A stretch of DNA of 64,000 nucleotides from assembly GCF_947499705.1 (NCBI RefSeq), contig NZ_CANMPJ010000001.1, positions 903,501 to 967,500 of the forward strand. The letters are read 5' to 3'. The number at the start of each line of letters is the position of its first letter. The stretch's first letter is position 1. Positions 61,842-64,000 of this stretch are shown here, in pieces. The DNA comes from an uncultured Erythrobacter sp. (GTDB taxonomy: Bacteria > Pseudomonadota > Alphaproteobacteria > Sphingomonadales > Sphingomonadaceae). A program made the translations under genes and the position numbers. Under the pieces are notes generated by a model that was given only the letters and a program-made list of their open reading frames with translations, was not told the DNA's origin and ran no database searches.

Positions 61842-63062
61842 TCAAGCCGCCTGCGCCAGTTCCATTTCCAACCTGTCCCAAATCTCAACCAGAGCCTCGG
61901 TCAACTCGTTCATCATCTCTTCGGTGTGATGCGGGCCGGGGGTGAAGCGCAGGCGCTCTGTGCCGCGCGGGACGGTGGGGAAGTTGATCGGCTGCACATA
62001 GACGCCGTATTCGGCGAGCAGGATGTCGCTGATCTTCTTCGCGCGCACGGGATCACCGACCATTAGCGGGACGATGTGGGTAACGCTGTCCATCACCGGC
62101 AGACCGGCTTCGGCAAATTTGAGCTTGAGCACGGCAGCGGCGCGTTGTTGCGCATTGCGCTCGACACTGCTTTCCTTGAGGTGCCGAACTGAAGCCAGCA
62201 CACCTGCGACCAGAACCGGGCTGATCGAGGTCGTGAAAATGAAGCCGGGTGCGTAGCTGCGTATGCAATCGATCACGCGGGTATCGGCGGCAATGTATCC
62301 GCCCATCACGCCGAATGCTTTGCCAAGTGTCCCTTCGATAATGTCGATCCGGTGCGCAGCATTGTCGCGCTCCGAAATCCCGCCGCCGCGCTCACCGTAC
62401 ATGCCGACCGCGTGGACCTCGTCGATATAGGTCAGCGCGTTGTATTTCTCGGCGAGGTCGCAGATCGCGTGGATTGGGGCGACGTCGCCGTCCATCGAAT
62501 AGACGCTTTCGAAAGCGATGACCTTGGGCGTCTCGGGTGCTTCGGCGGAGAGCAATTGTTCGAGATGCGCCATGTCGTTGTGGCGGAACACGCGCTTTTC
62601 GCAGCCGGAATTGCGGATACCGGCAATCATGCTGGCGTGGTTCAGCTCATCGGAGAAGATCACGCAGCCGGGCAGCAATTTGCCGAGCGTCGAGAGTGTC
62701 GCGTCGTTCGAGACATAGCCGCTGGTGAACAGTAGCGCGCCTTCCTTTCCGTGGAGATCGGACAGCTCTTTCTCCAGCTCGATATGCAAGTGGGTGTTGC
62801 CGCCGATATTGCGTGTGCCGCCAGAGCCTGCACCGACATCGTGCAGCGCTTCTTCCATCGCGCCGATGACCTTGTCGTGCTGACCCATGCACAGGTAATC
62901 GTTCGAACACCACACGGTGATCGGCTTCGGCCCGTTATGCCCGTGGAAACAGCGGGCGTTGGGATACGCGCCCTTGTTGCGCATGATGTCGATGAAAACG
63001 CGGTAGCGACCTTCCTCGTGAAGACGGTCGATCGCCTGGTCGAAGATCTGGTCGTAATTCAC
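61842..63062 (-). CDS. hemA: 5-aminolevulinate synthase
   Basis: A 406-residue PLP enzyme of the C4 (Shemin) pathway joining glycine and succinyl-Co[46 protein letters not shown] and PLP lysine K248 in [17 protein letters not shown] match alphaproteobacterial ALA synthases. It is full length. The 3' end lies in a short direct repeat. Confidence 0.96.
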   Translation of the reverse strand: MNYDQIFDQAIDRLHEEGRYRVFIDIMRNKGAYPNARCFHGHNGPKPITVWCSNDYLCMGQHDKVIGAMEEALHDVGAGSGGTRNIGGNTHLHIELEKELSDLHGKEGALLFTSGYVSNDATLSTLGKLLPGCVIFSDELNHASMIAGIRNSGCEKRVFRHNDMAHLEQLLSAEAPETPKVIAFESVYSMDGDVAPIHAICDLAEKYNALTYIDEVHAVGMYGERGGGISERDNAAHRIDIIEGTLGKAFGVMGGYIAADTRVIDCIRSYAPGFIFTTSISPVLVAGVLASVRHLKESSVERNAQQRAAAVLKLKFAEAGLPVMDSVTHIVPLMVGDPVRAKKISDILLAEYGVYVQPINFPTVPRGTERLRFTPGPHHTEEMMNELTEALVEIWDRLEMELAQAA

Positions 63063-63200
63063 GTGGTCGCGCTCTTGGTTGCTTTGTGAGGCGTATAACC
63101 CGCAGGCCGCCGGAATGTTTCGCGGTTATTTAGGTATCAGTGATCGATTTGGCCACAGTCATCTTGGGCGCGATCTTTGCGAGTGATTCGCAGGTTCTGG

Positions 63201-64000
63201 TTAGAACGTTTCAGGAGCGCCGAACCCGCGTTCGCTCAAGGTGTTTTCCAGTCCCTGTGCCCGCTCAACGGGGCCGGTGACAACAAAGCGATTGGGGCCG
63301 GACCGCTCAAATTCCTGACCATTGAGCAGATGGACGATCCGCCGCGCAATGCCTTCCGCTCCGTCGATCAGCGCAACGTCGCTTCCGAACAAAGCACCCA
63401 ATTCTTCTCGCAACAACGGAAAGTGAGTGCATGCGAGGACGACCGCATCGATGGCATTTCCGCCTTCCATACCGCGAAGGCGCGTCACCGCTTCTTCGAC
63501 CACGCCCAGATTGACCGGCTTGCCGCGCAACTTGGCTTCGGCTTCATCGACCAGATCTGGAGCAGCGATTCGCAGCAAGGTCTTGTCACTGGCAAAATCG
63601 CGTTCAAGATCATCGACATAGCGCTGGCGGATGGTTGCCTGCGTGCCGATCATTCCGAACGTGCCGGTCTGCGTGTGCAAAGCAGCGGGTTTGACGGCGG
63701 GCACAGTACCGACGACCGGGATTTCCAGAACATCGCGCACCATGCCGAGCGCAATTGTGCTTGCTGTGTTGCAGGCGATGCAGGCGAGGCGCGGGCGATA
63801 GCGCTCACTCATCCGGCCGAGCAAACCAGCGACCCGCGCCGCGACTTCCGCCTCGGTCTTCTTGCCATAGGGCATGCCGACGAAATCGGCGGCAAAGATC
63901 ACAGGAGCCTCGGGCAGAACGCGGCGCAAGGCGTCGTAAACGGTCAGTCCGCCAACGCCGGTATCGAGCAAGAGGATGGGGGAGGATGCGTCGGTAATGG
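63201..64000 (-). CDS. murI: glutamate racemase, 5' end beyond the window
   Basis: The frame stays open to the window edge: before LDTGVGGLTVYDALRRV it reads ITDASSPILL, the usual MurI N-terminus, so the start lies past 64000. Family motifs are GMPYGKKTEAEV, CIACNTAS (first catalytic Cys) and VVLACTHFPLL (second). It makes D-glutamate for peptidoglycan. Confidence 0.93.
   Translation of the reverse strand, partial: ITDASSPILLLDTGVGGLTVYDALRRVLPEAPVIFAADFVGMPYGKKTEAEVAARVAGLLGRMSERYRPRLACIACNTASTIALGMVRDVLEIPVVGTVPAVKPAALHTQTGTFGMIGTQATIRQRYVDDLERDFASDKTLLRIAAPDLVDEAEAKLRGKPVNLGVVEEAVTRLRGMEGGNAIDAVVLACTHFPLLREELGALFGSDVALIDGAEGIARRIVHLLNGQEFERSGPNRFVVTGPVERAQGLENTLSERGFGAPETF

Noticed and set aside
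1..64000. CRISPR arrays, rRNA operons, intact insertion sequences
   Set aside because: No regularly spaced repeats, rRNA-like sequence or transposase gene with inverted ends was seen on either strand.

Overview
The window reads as the chromosome of an alphaproteobacterium, most likely a sphingomonad of the Erythrobacter/Altererythrobacter type. This is inferred from gene content: a C4-pathway 5-aminolevulinate synthase, a TonB receptor paired with a flavin-dependent halogenase, BtaAB betaine-lipid genes, a carboxyspermidine-type polyamine route, and families that look sphingomonad-like. No 16S rRNA is present, so the genus is not proven.

Layout. (1) 1-5472 looks like the right end of an integrated mobile element. 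It carries an RHS polymorphic toxin with a HYD1-type ADP-ribosyltransferase tip, a candidate immunity gene, a frameshifted remnant and an orphan VirB10/VirB2 pair. It ends in a 3' fragment of an elongator tRNA-Met gene, the expected scar of a tRNA-targeted integrase. (2) 5580-20978 is a regulated exopolysaccharide locus: two complementary hybrid histidine kinases, a GT26/phosphoglycosyltransferase fusion, a flippase, three glycosyltransferases, a polymerase, a chain-length protein and an outer-membrane export lipoprotein, then an H-NOX haem sensor overlapping a sigma-54 activator. (3) 21130-27869 holds a halogenase, a TonB receptor and a DEAD-box helicase. (4) 28562-38743 is a five-gene operon of exported DUF11/Ig-like proteins built around a 1735-residue outer-membrane protein. 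(5) 38831-42764 is a trehalose operon (otsB, GH15, otsA). (6) 42771-64000 is mostly housekeeping: regulators, trxB, MAPEG proteins, betaine-lipid synthesis, polyamine synthesis, LemA/DUF3137, OmpA, a nitroreductase, a TauD-type dioxygenase, hemA and murI (cut by the window edge).

How the parts may work together. Five -24/-12 (sigma-54) promoter matches lie in front of both arms of each exopolysaccharide divergon and in front of the DUF11 operon. All three intergenic regions also carry copies of one short motif around GCAaaATGCGAG. The only sigma-54 activator in the window sits behind one of these promoters and overlaps the H-NOX gene. The simplest reading is one NO- or redox-responsive regulon: two kinases feeding an NtrC-type activator that switches on exopolysaccharide and a DUF11 surface assembly together. 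The promoters and motif copies are visible in the sequence; the signalling order and the function of the DUF11 operon are inference. The DUF11 operon is my best candidate for an undescribed system.
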